Both the position numbers and the translations under genes were made by a program. The notes under the pieces were generated by a model. That model ran no database searches and was not told where the DNA came from. It saw nothing but the letters and a program-made list of their open reading frames with translations. Shown here piece after piece: positions 49,308 to 58,461 of a stretch of DNA of 64,000 nucleotides (within the stretch, counting starts at the first letter, position 1; every line of letters starts with the position of its first letter). This DNA comes from JASTVH01 sp042862465 (lineage in GTDB: Bacteria > Pseudomonadota > Gammaproteobacteria > Pseudomonadales > Oleiphilaceae), in contig JASTVH010000009.1 in assembly GCA_042862465.1 (NCBI GenBank), positions 1-64,000 of the forward strand. Direction: 5' to 3'.

Positions 49308-50786
49308 CTAGCTTTGCACCCGCTCTACCGCATCCAGCCACCCCTGATACAGCGTTTCCCGCTGACTCGGGGACATTTGCGGGGACAGGCGGCGCTCGCG
49401 CTGCCACTGGGAGGCAATCTGGTCGAGCCCGTCATAGAGCCCCACCTGCAGACCCGCCAGGTAGGCGGCGCCGAGGGCGGTGGTTTCGGTGACGGCCGGG
49501 CGATCGACCGCCACGTTGAGCATGTCGGCCAGGAACTGCATCAGCCAGTCGTTCACCACCATCCCCCCGTCCACCCGCAGTTCGGCCACATGGGCGCCGT
49601 CGTTCTGGATCGCACGGGTCAGATCCTTGGTCTGGTAGCAGACGGACTGAAGGCCGGCGGTGACGATCTCGGCAATTCCGCTGTCCCGGCTCAGCCCCAT
49701 GATGGCGCCGCGGGCATGGGGATCCCAGTACGGAGCACCCAGGCCGGTAAAAGCCGGCACCAGGTAGACGCTGTTGTTGACGCCCACTTCCTCCGCCAGG
49801 CGACTGGTCTCACGGGCGTGACCGATCAACCCGACCTTGTCCCGCAACCATTGCACGGCCGCGCCGGCAATGAAGATGCTGCCTTCCATGGCATAGGTGG
49901 TCTGCCCGCCCAGGCGATAGCCCACCGTCGTAAGCAGACGGTTTTCCGAACGCAGGGCCTCGGTGCCGGTATTGAGAACCAGAAAACAGCCGGTGCCGTA
50001 GGTGCTCTTGGCCATACCCGGCTCGAAACAGGCCTGGCCGAACAGGGCGGCCTGCTGATCGCCAGCGATGCCGCAGATTGGAACCGCAGCTCCCAGCAGC
50101 TCCTTGTCACTCACGCCGAATTCCGCCGCGGAATCCTTCACCTCCGGCAGCAGCGCTGCGGGGATATTGAACAGGGAGAGCAGTTCCTCGTCCCATTGTT
50201 GGGTATGAATGTTGAACAGCGCAGTCCGCGAAGCGTTGGTGGCATCGGTGGCGTGGGAGCGCCCGCCGGTCAGCTGCCACAGCAACCAGGAGTCGACCGT
50301 GCCAAACGCCAGCTTGCCACGCTCGGCCCGATGCCGCGCTCCCTCCACGTTGTCGAGCAGCCAGGCGATCTTGGTGGCCGAGAAGTAAGGATCCAGGAGC
50401 AGGCCGGTCTTGTCGGTGACCATGGACTCATGGCCCTGGCGACGCAATGTCTCACACTGCGGCGTGGTGCGCCGATCTTGCCAGACAATGGCCCGATGAA
50501 TGGGCTGGCCGGTCTCGCGATCCCAGATGATGGTGGTCTCGCGCTGATTGGTGATGCCGATGGCCGCCACCTGGGCCGCCGTAATGCCCGCCCGGTCCAG
50601 GGCCTGCCGGCAGACGGTCAGGGTCGAGCCCCAGATTTCCTCCGGGTCGTGCTCCACCCAGCCGTTTTCCGGAAAGTATTGCTGGAACTCTTGTTGCGCT
50701 ACGGCCTGGATGTGGCTGTCTGGCGTGAAAACGATCGCTCGTGAGCTGGTCGTCCCCTGATCAATCGCGAGCACGTATCGGGTCAT
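49308..50786 (-). CDS. glpK: Glycerol kinase
   Basis: GlpK phosphorylates glycerol to glycerol 3-phosphate. The FGGY-kinase fold shows LAIDQGTTSSRAIVF (phosphate 1), GITNQRETTIIWDRETG, SWLLWQLTGG and the adenosine motif VDGGMVVNDWLMQF. 492 aa, near the usual 500. It is divergent from glpR with a GlpR operator between; no glpF facilitator is in the window. Confidence 0.97.
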   Translation of the reverse strand: MTRYVLAIDQGTTSSRAIVFTPDSHIQAVAQQEFQQYFPENGWVEHDPEEIWGSTLTVCRQALDRAGITAAQVAAIGITNQRETTIIWDRETGQPIHRAIVWQDRRTTPQCETLRRQGHESMVTDKTGLLLDPYFSATKIAWLLDNVEGARHRAERGKLAFGTVDSWLLWQLTGGRSHATDATNASRTALFNIHTQQWDEELLSLFNIPAALLPEVKDSAAEFGVSDKELLGAAVPICGIAGDQQAALFGQACFEPGMAKSTYGTGCFLVLNTGTEALRSENRLLTTVGYRLGGQTTYAMEGSIFIAGAAVQWLRDKVGLIGHARETSRLAEEVGVNNSVYLVPAFTGLGAPYWDPHARGAIMGLSRDSGIAEIVTAGLQSVCYQTKDLTRAIQNDGAHVAELRVDGGMVVNDWLMQFLADMLNVAVDRPAVTETTALGAAYLAGLQVGLYDGLDQIASQWQRERRLSPQMSPSQRETLYQGWLDAVERVQS

Positions 50787-50841
50787 CTTGCCTACTCCGT
50801 CTGGTTCCGAGGTTCGGCCGCCGTATAGGGGCCCCGCCGCT

Positions 50842-50861
50842 GATTTTCGAAAAGGAAAATA
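50842..50861. promoter_or_regulatory. GlpR operator between glpK and glpR
   Basis: GATTTTCGAAAAGGAAAATA matches the E. coli GlpR consensus (WATGTTCGWTAWCGAACATW) at most positions. It lies about 55 bases before glpK and 150 before glpR. Confidence 0.6.
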
Positions 50862-51012
50862 TGCTAGCGAGGAGACGCTTCAACTTCCAACCTTTTCGTC
50901 ACATTTTAAGCGCCGGGAGGCCAAAAGGTTCTTGTCCAGCGCTCGAACATATGGATTCACAGGGCATCTGGGCCATAATAGGCCCCGCATTCTTTCAGAT
51001 ACAGGCAGTAGC

Positions 51013-51795
51013 ATGAATCCCAGCGAACGTCACCAGGCCATTGTCGAGTTGGTTACCCAGCGAGGCTTTGTCAGCATTGAGGATTTGGCCCAGCACTTCA
51101 GCGTCACGCCGCAAACCATCCGGCGGGACATCAATCAGCTGGATGAAGACAACCGCCTGCGACGTTATCACGGGGGTGCCGGCCTGCCCACCAGCACGGC
51201 GAACCTCGCTTACGATGATCGCAAGATCCGCCTGCTGAAGGAAAAGACCGCCATCGCCGAAGCGGTGGCCGAACGCATCCCCAATCACTCATCGCTGTTC
51301 ATCAATATTGGCACCACCACCGAAACCATTGCCCGGGCGCTGCTGGGCCATACCCACCTGACAGTCATCACCAACAACCTGCACGTGGCCAGCATCCTCA
51401 GCAGCCGCGAGGACTTCAACGTCATTATTGCCGGCGGGGTGGTGCGGCCGCGGGACGGCGGCATCATTGGTGAAGCGACCGTGGACTTCATCCGCCAGTT
51501 CAAGGTGGATTTCGCGGTAATCGGCATCAGCGGTATCGATGCCGAAGGCGAACTGCTGGATTTCGATTATCAGGAAGTGCGCGTAGCCCAGGCGATCATC
51601 GAAAACAGCCGACAGGTCTTCCTGGCCGCCGACCACAGCAAGTTCGGACGCAACGCCATGATTCGCCTGGGCAACATCAGCCAGGCCACCCACCTGTTTA
51701 CCGATCGCCAGCCCCCGCCCGCCATTGGCCAGATCGTGCAGGAGCACGGCGTGGAGCTGATCGTGTCACAATCTGCAAAAGAAGACGCGCAGTAA
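51013..51795 (+). CDS. glpR: Glycerol-3-phosphate regulon repressor GlpR
   Basis: A DeoR-family repressor of 260 aa. N-terminal helix-turn-helix: RHQAIVELVTQRGFVSIEDL and VTPQTIRRDINQLDE; the sugar-phosphate sensor domain has FINIGTTTETIARAL, GGVVRPRDGGIIGE and AADHSKFGR. The start at ATG 51013 is chosen over a 75-codon upstream extension because it matches family starts. It lies between glpK and glpD, whose promoters it should repress in the absence of glycerol 3-phosphate. Confidence 0.94.
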   Translation: MNPSERHQAIVELVTQRGFVSIEDLAQHFSVTPQTIRRDINQLDEDNRLRRYHGGAGLPTSTANLAYDDRKIRLLKEKTAIAEAVAERIPNHSSLFINIGTTTETIARALLGHTHLTVITNNLHVASILSSREDFNVIIAGGVVRPRDGGIIGEATVDFIRQFKVDFAVIGISGIDAEGELLDFDYQEVRVAQAIIENSRQVFLAADHSKFGRNAMIRLGNISQATHLFTDRQPPPAIGQIVQEHGVELIVSQSAKEDAQ

Positions 51796-51844
51796 CGAAA
51801 ATATCATTTGAATATCTGACCACCTGAGCGTTATCATTTCTTTA

Positions 51845-51864
51845 CATTTTCGTTTTCGAACATT
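51845..51864 (+). promoter_or_regulatory. GlpR operator upstream of glpD
   Basis: CATTTTCGTTTTCGAACATT agrees with 17 of 20 positions of the E. coli GlpR consensus. It lies 18-38 bases before the glpD ATG. Confidence 0.75.
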
Positions 51865-51882
51865 CTTTTTTGGTAAACGCTC

Positions 51883-53433
51883 ATGCCCACCCTCAGCAGC
51901 ACTACATTCGACCTTTTCATCGTCGGCGGCGGCATTAATGGTACCGGTATCGCGGCCGATGCAGCCGGCCGCGGCCTGTCCGTCGGCCTGTGCGAACAGG
52001 GCGATCTGGCCGGCGCCACATCTTCCGCCAGCAGCAAGCTGATCCATGGCGGCCTGCGCTACCTGGAGCACAAGGAATTCCGGTTGGTAAAAGAAGCCCT
52101 GGCGGAGCGCGAAACCCTGCTGCGCGCCGCTCCGCATCTGGTGCAGCCCCTGCGTTTCACCCTGCCGCACCTGAAGCACCTGCGCCCGGCCTGGATGCTG
52201 CGGACCGGCCTGTTCATGTACGACCACCTGTCCAAGCGCGTATCCCTGCCCGGCAGCAAGAGCGTGAAATTCGGTCCCAACAGCCCTCTCAAGCCGGAAA
52301 TCCGTAAGGGCTTCATGTATTCCGACTGCTGGGTGGACGATGCTCGGCTGGTGATCCTCAATGCAGTCGCCGCCCGTCGCAAGGGCGCCGACATTCGCAC
52401 CCGTACGCGCTGCATCGGCGCGCGACGGCTGAGCGACCGCCAGGTGTGGGAGATCAAACTGGAAAACGTGCTCGACCACTCCGTCGAGACTCTCTACGCC
52501 AAGGCCATGGTCAATGCCGCTGGCCCCTGGGCCGAGCGCCTGTTCGACGAAGCGCTGACGGAACCGTCCTCACGGCATCTGCGCCTGATCAAGGGCAGCC
52601 ACATCGTGGTGCCCAAGTTCCACGACTGGCCCGGTGCCTTCATCCTGCAGAACAACGATGGCCGGATCGTCTTCGTCCTGCCCTTCCAGGATGACTACAA
52701 CCTGATCGGCACCACGGACAAGGCCTACGAGGGCGACCCGCAATCCGTGAAGATCGACGACGAGGAAATCGACTACCTGCTCGACGTGGTCAACAACCAC
52801 TTCGTCAAGCGCCTGGAGAGAAAGGACATCGTGGCCACCTATTCCGGCGTGCGCGCGCTGTGCGACGACGAATCGACCGACCCCAGCGCCATGACCCGGG
52901 ACTACACCCTCGACCTGTCCGCGCCCCAGGAGCAGACACCGTTGCTGAGTGTGTTCGGCGGCAAGATCACCACTTACCGCAAGCTGGCGGAAGCCGCCCT
53001 GGCCAGGCTCGCGCCCTGGTTCTCGCAGATGGGGCCGTCATGGACCCACACGATGACCCTGCCCGGCGCATCGCAGCACACGCCTGATCTGGCGGCGTTG
53101 CGCGAACTGCTGGAGGAGCTCTACCCGGCGTTCCCGGAGCGGCTGCTCAACCGGTACGCGCGCGCCTACGGCACCCTGGCCATCCGCTTCCTGGGCAATG
53201 CCCAGACCCCGGAAGACCTGGGCCACGATTTTGGCCACGGCCTCTATCAGCGGGAAGTGGATTATCTGGTCCGTGAGGAATGGGCCCACACCGCAGAAGA
53301 CATTCTGTGGCGCCGGACCAAGCTGTCACTGCGGTTCACGGCCGAAGAGAAGGACGCCCTGGAAACCTATCTCGCCACCCAGCGGCTGCCCGGGTTGGCA
53401 AACAACGCGCAGCGGGAGCTGCGAGAAGCCTGA
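51883..53433 (+). CDS. glpD: Aerobic glycerol-3-phosphate dehydrogenase
   Basis: GlpD is a membrane-associated FAD enzyme that oxidises glycerol 3-phosphate to dihydroxyacetone phosphate and passes electrons to quinone. FAD loop FIVGGGINGTGIAADAAGRG, LIHGGLRYLEHKEF, IIGTTDKAYEGDP-like segment and the FGGKITTYRKLAE C-terminal flavin motif are present. 516 aa. Downstream of glpR, with its own GlpR operator. Confidence 0.97.
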   Translation: MPTLSSTTFDLFIVGGGINGTGIAADAAGRGLSVGLCEQGDLAGATSSASSKLIHGGLRYLEHKEFRLVKEALAERETLLRAAPHLVQPLRFTLPHLKHLRPAWMLRTGLFMYDHLSKRVSLPGSKSVKFGPNSPLKPEIRKGFMYSDCWVDDARLVILNAVAARRKGADIRTRTRCIGARRLSDRQVWEIKLENVLDHSVETLYAKAMVNAAGPWAERLFDEALTEPSSRHLRLIKGSHIVVPKFHDWPGAFILQNNDGRIVFVLPFQDDYNLIGTTDKAYEGDPQSVKIDDEEIDYLLDVVNNHFVKRLERKDIVATYSGVRALCDDESTDPSAMTRDYTLDLSAPQEQTPLLSVFGGKITTYRKLAEAALARLAPWFSQMGPSWTHTMTLPGASQHTPDLAALRELLEELYPAFPERLLNRYARAYGTLAIRFLGNAQTPEDLGHDFGHGLYQREVDYLVREEWAHTAEDILWRRTKLSLRFTAEEKDALETYLATQRLPGLANNAQRELREA

Positions 53434-53460
53434 GACCGGTCAGGCAGGTTTGGAAATGCC

Positions 53461-53486
53461 AAAAAAAACGGGGCCATAAGGCCCCG
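53461..53486 (-). terminator. Terminator of the rstAB-like operon
   Basis: On the minus strand CGGGGCC-TTAT-GGCCCCG is followed by eight T. It lies about 135 bases after the histidine kinase stop codon, between the convergent kinase and glpD genes. Confidence 0.8.
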
Positions 53487-53621
53487 CCAAAATAAGAACG
53501 AATGAAACAAGGAAAGTTCAATAGAACTACAACCTCAAAGAGTCATCCCTTACGCTTCTCAGTATGCAACCCGATACCGCACCCGTCTGTTGGGCTTGTG
53601 TATCCTGCCTGTAACAGAACG

Positions 53622-55190
53622 TTATCCGGCGTAGCGGCGCGGCCAGACCAGGCTGAAACAGGCACCACCGAGGGCATCACTACGCCCGACAAAGGCCTGA
53701 CCGCCGTGCCAGTAGAGAATGCGCCGCACGATCGATAACCCCAGCCCATAGCCCCCGGAACTGCGGGTGCGACTGTCATCCAACCGAGCGAACGCGGTAA
53801 ACACCTTCTCCCAGTCCTGCTCCGGAATACCGGGTCCATCATCAGAAACGTCGACGCGACAGGTCTGGTCGTTGAAATGGCACTGCACCAGAACCCGGGA
53901 TTTGGCATAGCGGGTGGCGTTGCCGACCAGATTCTGGATGGCGCGGTGAATGTAGCGCGGCTCCACGTCAGAATGGGCATATTGAGAGGAAGGCTCGGCA
54001 AACTCGGCCTGGATATCCAGATCCGGTTTGGTCATCTGTTGTTCCCGAACGACCTGTTCCACCACCTCTTTCACGTTGATGTCCTGCACCGCCAGAATCG
54101 GGCCGCCCTGCTCCAGACGTGCATAGGTCAGGATTTCATCGATCAGTTCGTCCAATTCCTGGATATCGGCATCGATGCCGGTCAGCTGCTTGCGGATCTC
54201 GTCCTCGTCCGAGCCTTCAATCATCTGCACCCCGAACCGGATCCGCGCCACCGGCGTGCGCAGTTCGTGGGAGACCGCGTGAATCATTTCCCGCTGGACC
54301 TGGACCAGCCGCTCAATATGGTCGGCCATGCGATTGAAGGAGTCCCCCAGGCGGCCAGCAATGGAGAGATCTCCCGCCTTGACGCGGGCATCCAGCTCCC
54401 CTCGGGCGATACGGGCCACGACATTCTCGATGCTGCGCAGACGCTGGTGCAGACTACTGAGCATGTAATACAACACGGCTGCCAGGGTGGCGGCCGCAAT
54501 CACCGCCAGAATCACCACCACCGGCCAGGCCCAGGGTGAAAACGGCGGCGGCCCGGAAATCTCGAGGACTTCACCGCTTTGCAGGCGGACGAACACCTTC
54601 GCGGCCGTGTCGGCGTCGGGACGGTAATAGGCCATCCCCCGGTCAGCCAGCTGCTCCAGCACCTCCTGCCCGGGGATCACCCCCGTGGACTGCACCGGCC
54701 GCACCCACAGCCCAAAGGCGGCGCCCAGAGTCACGGCAGCATCGCTGCGTTGTTCTTCGGGAACTGCGGAGAGGGCCTGGGAGATCAGGAAGGCTCCGGT
54801 TTCCACCACCGTGCGATAGGGCTCGCGCAGATCTACCACCATTACCCGTTGACGCTCCGGCAGACTGTAATAGACCCGCAGGCCCTGCCCGGTGCGCGAA
54901 CTGACTACCTGACCATAGCCCAGGCGTTCCTGGGTGACGCTATCCAGCTCGGCCTCTTCTGCGGTCAGGATGCGGTAGTCGAGATCGGATTGGGATTGAA
55001 GCAGCAGCCGTGCGGAGGCGGTGTGATTGGCCAGCCATTTCACAAGGGGCTCGGGGAGCTGGTCGAGATAGGCCTGCTGACGCACCTGATTGAGTCCGGC
55101 AAACACCAGCCAGCACACCAGAACCAAACCTGCTATCACTGCTAACAGCAGGCCGTAGACACGCAAGTAATAGGCTTTCAGTGACATCAT
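53622..55190 (-). CDS. RstB-like sensor histidine kinase
   Basis: A 522-aa inner-membrane kinase with two transmembrane helices (about 8-30 and 225-247) flanking a periplasmic sensor, then HAMP (about 245-300), HisKA with the phospho-accepting histidine in HAVSHELRTPVARIRFG, and HATPase_c with NLVGNATRYA, DDGPGIP and GGYGLGLSIV. Architecture and neighbour fit RstB, partner of RstA. Signal unknown. It lies 62 bases after the regulator gene. Confidence 0.9.
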   Translation of the reverse strand: MMSLKAYYLRVYGLLLAVIAGLVLVCWLVFAGLNQVRQQAYLDQLPEPLVKWLANHTASARLLLQSQSDLDYRILTAEEAELDSVTQERLGYGQVVSSRTGQGLRVYYSLPERQRVMVVDLREPYRTVVETGAFLISQALSAVPEEQRSDAAVTLGAAFGLWVRPVQSTGVIPGQEVLEQLADRGMAYYRPDADTAAKVFVRLQSGEVLEISGPPPFSPWAWPVVVILAVIAAATLAAVLYYMLSSLHQRLRSIENVVARIARGELDARVKAGDLSIAGRLGDSFNRMADHIERLVQVQREMIHAVSHELRTPVARIRFGVQMIEGSDEDEIRKQLTGIDADIQELDELIDEILTYARLEQGGPILAVQDINVKEVVEQVVREQQMTKPDLDIQAEFAEPSSQYAHSDVEPRYIHRAIQNLVGNATRYAKSRVLVQCHFNDQTCRVDVSDDGPGIPEQDWEKVFTAFARLDDSRTRSSGGYGLGLSIVRRILYWHGGQAFVGRSDALGGACFSLVWPRRYAG

Positions 55191-55252
55191 GGAAATGAGC
55201 CCGGGAATGATCGAGCAAAAGGGGCGCCGGCCGGGGGCGCCCCCGATCGGAA

Positions 55253-55993
55253 TCAGGCTTCTTTGACGAAAAGATAGCCCTTGCTGCGCACGGTCTTGAT
55301 GCGGCGGGGATGGACCGGATCGTCGCCGATCTTGGGCCGAATGCGCGAGACCCGGACGTCGATGGAACGGTCCTGCCCGTCGTACTCGATGCCCCGCAGC
55401 GCGGTAAAGATCTCCTCGCGACTTAAAACACGACCGGCGTTGCTGGCCAGCAGCCAGAGCAGGTCGAACTCGGCGCTGGTCAGATCAATACTGTCATCGT
55501 TAAGCCAGGCTTCACGCATGGAACGATCCACCACCAGGTCGTTGAAGACCAGGCGTACCGGTTCATCCTCTTCCTTGGCCGGCTCGCCAGCACTCTGGTT
55601 TTCCGTCACCCGGCGCAGCAACGCGCGGATGCGGGCAAGCAGCACCCGGGGACGCACCGGCTTGCACATGTAATCGTCGGCACCCATTTCCAGACCCAGA
55701 ACCTGGTCCAGATCGTCGGTACGCGCCGTCAGCATCAGGATTGGTCCATTGTAGAAAGGCCGGACACGGCGGCAGATTGCCAGACCGTCTTCCCCCGGCA
55801 GCATCAGGTCGAGCACCACCAGATCCGGCTTTTCATTCTTGATCCGTTCCACAGCCTGGCCGCCGTGAGTTTCCAGAGAGACCACCAGACCGTTCTTTTC
55901 CAGAAAGTCCTTGGTCAACTCCGCCAAACGCTCGTCGTCCTCAACTATCAGGACGCGCCATGCTTCAGTGTCTTGTTGTTCCACGCCTTCCAT
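55253..55993 (-). CDS. RstA-like response regulator (OmpR family)
   Basis: A 246-aa regulator with an N-terminal receiver (VLIVEDDERLAELTKDFL; phospho-aspartate in LVVLDLMLPGEDGL; switch lysine in MCKPVRP) and a C-terminal winged-helix DNA-binding domain (SAEFDLLWLLASNAG, ENGQDRSIDVRVSRIRPKIG-type end). It precedes the kinase gene. Two direct repeats upstream (56126-56162) may be its own binding site. Confidence 0.9.
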   Translation of the reverse strand: MEGVEQQDTEAWRVLIVEDDERLAELTKDFLEKNGLVVSLETHGGQAVERIKNEKPDLVVLDLMLPGEDGLAICRRVRPFYNGPILMLTARTDDLDQVLGLEMGADDYMCKPVRPRVLLARIRALLRRVTENQSAGEPAKEEDEPVRLVFNDLVVDRSMREAWLNDDSIDLTSAEFDLLWLLASNAGRVLSREEIFTALRGIEYDGQDRSIDVRVSRIRPKIGDDPVHPRRIKTVRSKGYLFVKEA

Positions 55994-56125
55994 CTCTGCT
56001 GCTTTTGTGTGGTTCGTTGCACCTGCATCTCAACATCGCCGGGCAACGAGCGAACGCTCGCAAGCATTGTTCGATACAGGCCTCGAGGTGGCCCGGGCTT
56101 GATGGCCTTTGACAATTTTTCACTT

Positions 56126-56162
56126 GGTAACAGCAATATAGTCGCTGGCCCGGTTACAGCAA
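56126..56162 (-). promoter_or_regulatory. Direct repeats upstream of rstA-like gene
   Basis: GGTAACAGCAA (56126-56136) and GGTTACAGCAA (56152-56162) recur with 26-base periodicity; GTTACA is part of the reported RstA box. A TATACATGCTGTA segment lies just beyond. Autoregulation is plausible. The rest of 55994-56275 shows no gene. Confidence 0.4.
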
Positions 56163-56275
56163 GTATACATGCTGTAGACAAAAATACATGGAATCCACAC
56201 AAGGTAACATCTTTGCAGCCTCGCACTCGCCCCTGCTGCCCTCATCCACAAGCATCCCGTTTTCAAAAGCGACCG

Positions 56276-56293
56276 CTGTCACCGATCTGTCAT
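56276..56293 (+). promoter_or_regulatory. PhoB box upstream of olsBA
   Basis: CTGTCAC-CGAT-CTGTCAT: two half-sites 11 bp apart, identical to the Pho box consensus in 13 of 14 half-site positions. It ends 73 bases before the olsB ATG. Confidence 0.75.
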
Positions 56294-56366
56294 CGACGGT
56301 TCAACACGCTGCAACACGCGAGCCATAAGTTCAGTTTGAGATCGCAACAAAACAGAGAGTGTGACG

Positions 56367-57143
56367 ATGACTGCACAAACCGCTCGCGAGGCTCGCGCCA
56401 ACCGTCAACTGCGTGTCCGCCTGACCCGCGACAGTCACTGGATCCGGGCAGCCCAGAAACTGCGTTACGACGTCTTCTCGGAAGAGTACGATTCCGACCT
56501 CGGCGCCACCGAACCGGGCATCGATGCTGATGTCTACGATCCTCACTGCGAACACCTGCTGGTGGTGGAAGAAAACAGCGGTCAACTGGTGGCGACCACC
56601 CGCATTCTGCATCAGGACGCCACCCATGTGACCGGGGGTTTCTATTCCGCTGGCGAGTTCAAGCTCGACGGCCTGCTGCAATCCCCCGGCGTGTTTGCCG
56701 AACTCGGCCGAACCTGCGTCCATCCAGACTTCCGTAACGGGGCGACTATCGCCGTGCTGTGGGCCGGTGTGGCTGACTACCTGCAAAGCCGGGACGTGGA
56801 TTACCTGATCGGTTGCGCCAGTATCGGCATGGCCGATGGCGGCCGGCGTGCCTGGCGCATAGCCCAGCAGCTGAAACAGCATCACCTCGCCGAGCCCGCC
56901 TATCGGGTCACTCCCCGCCGTGCCATGCCGCATATCGCCGAGACTTCGGAAGCGCCCACGGCCCCCGCCAGGGTACCGGTACCACCGCTGATCAAGGCCT
57001 ACATGCGCCTGGGTGCCGAGGTTTGCGGCGAACCCTGCTGGGACCCGGAATTCCGCTGCGCGGATCTGTTAGTGCTGTTGGCGGTGACTAATCTCAATAC
57101 CCGCTACGTCCGCCACTTCATGAAAAAGCGGCCTGCCGCGTGA
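56367..57143 (+). CDS. olsB: L-ornithine N-alpha-acyltransferase OlsB
   Basis: OlsB (GNAT-type) transfers a 3-hydroxyacyl group from ACP to ornithine, giving lyso-ornithine lipid. The 258-aa protein has the family segments QKLRYDVFSEEYDSDLG, DVYDPHCEHLLVVEE, FAELGRTCVHPDFRNGATI and LIGCASIGMADGG. Start taken at ATG 56367; a GTG two codons earlier is possible. It overlaps olsA by 4 bases. A PhoB box upstream predicts induction under phosphate limitation. Confidence 0.9.
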   Translation: MTAQTAREARANRQLRVRLTRDSHWIRAAQKLRYDVFSEEYDSDLGATEPGIDADVYDPHCEHLLVVEENSGQLVATTRILHQDATHVTGGFYSAGEFKLDGLLQSPGVFAELGRTCVHPDFRNGATIAVLWAGVADYLQSRDVDYLIGCASIGMADGGRRAWRIAQQLKQHHLAEPAYRVTPRRAMPHIAETSEAPTAPARVPVPPLIKAYMRLGAEVCGEPCWDPEFRCADLLVLLAVTNLNTRYVRHFMKKRPAA

Positions 57144-57946
57144 GCGTCAAACTGCAGCGCGCCCTGCGGCTCGTCCTACGGCTCGCCCTGTTCGTCGGTG
57201 TTCTGGTAATGCTGGTGGCCACGGCCCTACTGCTTCGCCTGAGAGACCTTTTTAGCCGTCAGCCCGCCGACCGCGTTCCGATTGCCAACGGCTTTTTACA
57301 TGCGCTGTGCGCCGGGCTGGGCTACCGCGTCCGGGTGGAAGGGCAGCCGGTGATCGACGCGCCGGTGTTGTACGTCAGCAATCACATCTCCTGGACGGAC
57401 ATCCCGGTGTTGCTGGCGCAAACGCCGTTGCGATTTCTGGCGAAAAAGGAAGTGGGGAAATGGCCGGTGATTGGCTGGCTGGCCAGAGAGGGGGGCACCC
57501 TTTTCATCGACCGGGGCAAGGGACAGTCCGGCCAGGTCCGCCAGCAGATCGCCCAGGCCCTGGGTGACGGGGATTCGGTCCTGGTCTTTCCGGAGGGCAC
57601 GACCTCAGACGGTACCGGCGTTTTGCCCTTCCATGGCCGACTGCTGGCCGCCGCAGCCGATGCCGATGTACCGGTACAGCCCATCACGCTGGGTTACCGG
57701 CGCCGGGGGCAGCCGGACACCATCGTCCCGTTTATCGGCAATGACGATTTCCACAGGCATCTCTGGCGGCTACTGCGATATCCGGGGTTGGAGGTCACGG
57801 TCATCTACCACCGGCCACGCTGGCTGCAGGGTGGCGCTGAGCTGGGGGCGTGCATTGAGACCCTGCAGCAGGATGTGGCCAGCGGCCTCGCCCGCATTCA
57901 CCAGCCGAGTGCTCTGCCAGGCAGTTACGCCAGCGCCCGACCCTGA
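57140..57946 (+). CDS. olsA: Lyso-ornithine lipid O-acyltransferase OlsA
   Basis: A PlsC-type acyltransferase (268 aa) that adds the second acyl chain to lyso-ornithine lipid. N-terminal membrane helix (about 10-35), acyltransferase motif YVSNHISWTDIPVL (HX4D), the LFIDRGKG segment and VFPEGTTSDGTG. The GTG start overlaps olsB by 4 bases. Its 3' end overlaps the convergent slyD gene by 22 bases. In isolation it could be a general lysophospholipid acyltransferase; pairing with olsB favours OlsA. Confidence 0.88.
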   Translation: MSVKLQRALRLVLRLALFVGVLVMLVATALLLRLRDLFSRQPADRVPIANGFLHALCAGLGYRVRVEGQPVIDAPVLYVSNHISWTDIPVLLAQTPLRFLAKKEVGKWPVIGWLAREGGTLFIDRGKGQSGQVRQQIAQALGDGDSVLVFPEGTTSDGTGVLPFHGRLLAAAADADVPVQPITLGYRRRGQPDTIVPFIGNDDFHRHLWRLLRYPGLEVTVIYHRPRWLQGGAELGACIETLQQDVASGLARIHQPSALPGSYASARP

Positions 57947-58383
57947 GTGATCTCGGCGTCGGTCGCTTCGCGAACCTCGAGGATATCCAGCTCGAAAAAC
58001 AGCGTAAAACCGGCCAGCGGGTGGTTGGCGTCGACCCTGACGGTATTGCCGTCCACGTCGACCACCTGAACAACCTGGGCGTTTTCCCCAGTATTGGTCT
58101 GAAATTTCATGCCCGGCTTGAGTTCATCCACCCCCTCGAAGAGCGAGCGGGCCACCGTCCGCACCAGATCATCACGGCGCTCACCATAGGCCATCTCCGG
58201 CGGGATCGTGACTTCCAGCCGATCCCCGGCGCTGCGACCTTCCACGGCCTTTTCCAGCCCTTCCACCACTTGTCCTGCACCACTCATGAAATGCAGCGGC
58301 TCACCGCCTTCGGACGTGTCGACCACCTCGCCCATGCGGTTTTTCAGCCAGTAATTCACGGTATAGACCAACGGGCGTTCCAT
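57925..58383 (-). CDS. slyD: FKBP-type peptidyl-prolyl isomerase, SlyD-like
   Basis: A 152-aa SlyD-like protein: split FKBP domain (GEVVDTSEGGEPLHFM; VEGLEKAVEGRSAGD) with the IF chaperone insert (about 70-120) and returning FKBP strand (NHPLAGFTLFFELDI). The histidine-rich metal-binding tail of E. coli SlyD is absent. The two genes end in a 22-base convergent overlap with olsA. Confidence 0.88.
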   Translation of the reverse strand: MERPLVYTVNYWLKNRMGEVVDTSEGGEPLHFMSGAGQVVEGLEKAVEGRSAGDRLEVTIPPEMAYGERRDDLVRTVARSLFEGVDELKPGMKFQTNTGENAQVVQVVDVDGNTVRVDANHPLAGFTLFFELDILEVREATDAEITQGRALA

Positions 58384-58461
58384 GGGTACTCCTTCTCAAC
58401 GGAAAACCCGCTATTTTACCAGATCCCACGCGGTGACGCGGCCACCCTTTGGCTCGACGCG

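Noticed and set aside
50788..51012. 75-codon N-terminal extension of GlpR
   Set aside because: It runs through the GlpR operator and promoter region; the conserved protein starts at 51013.
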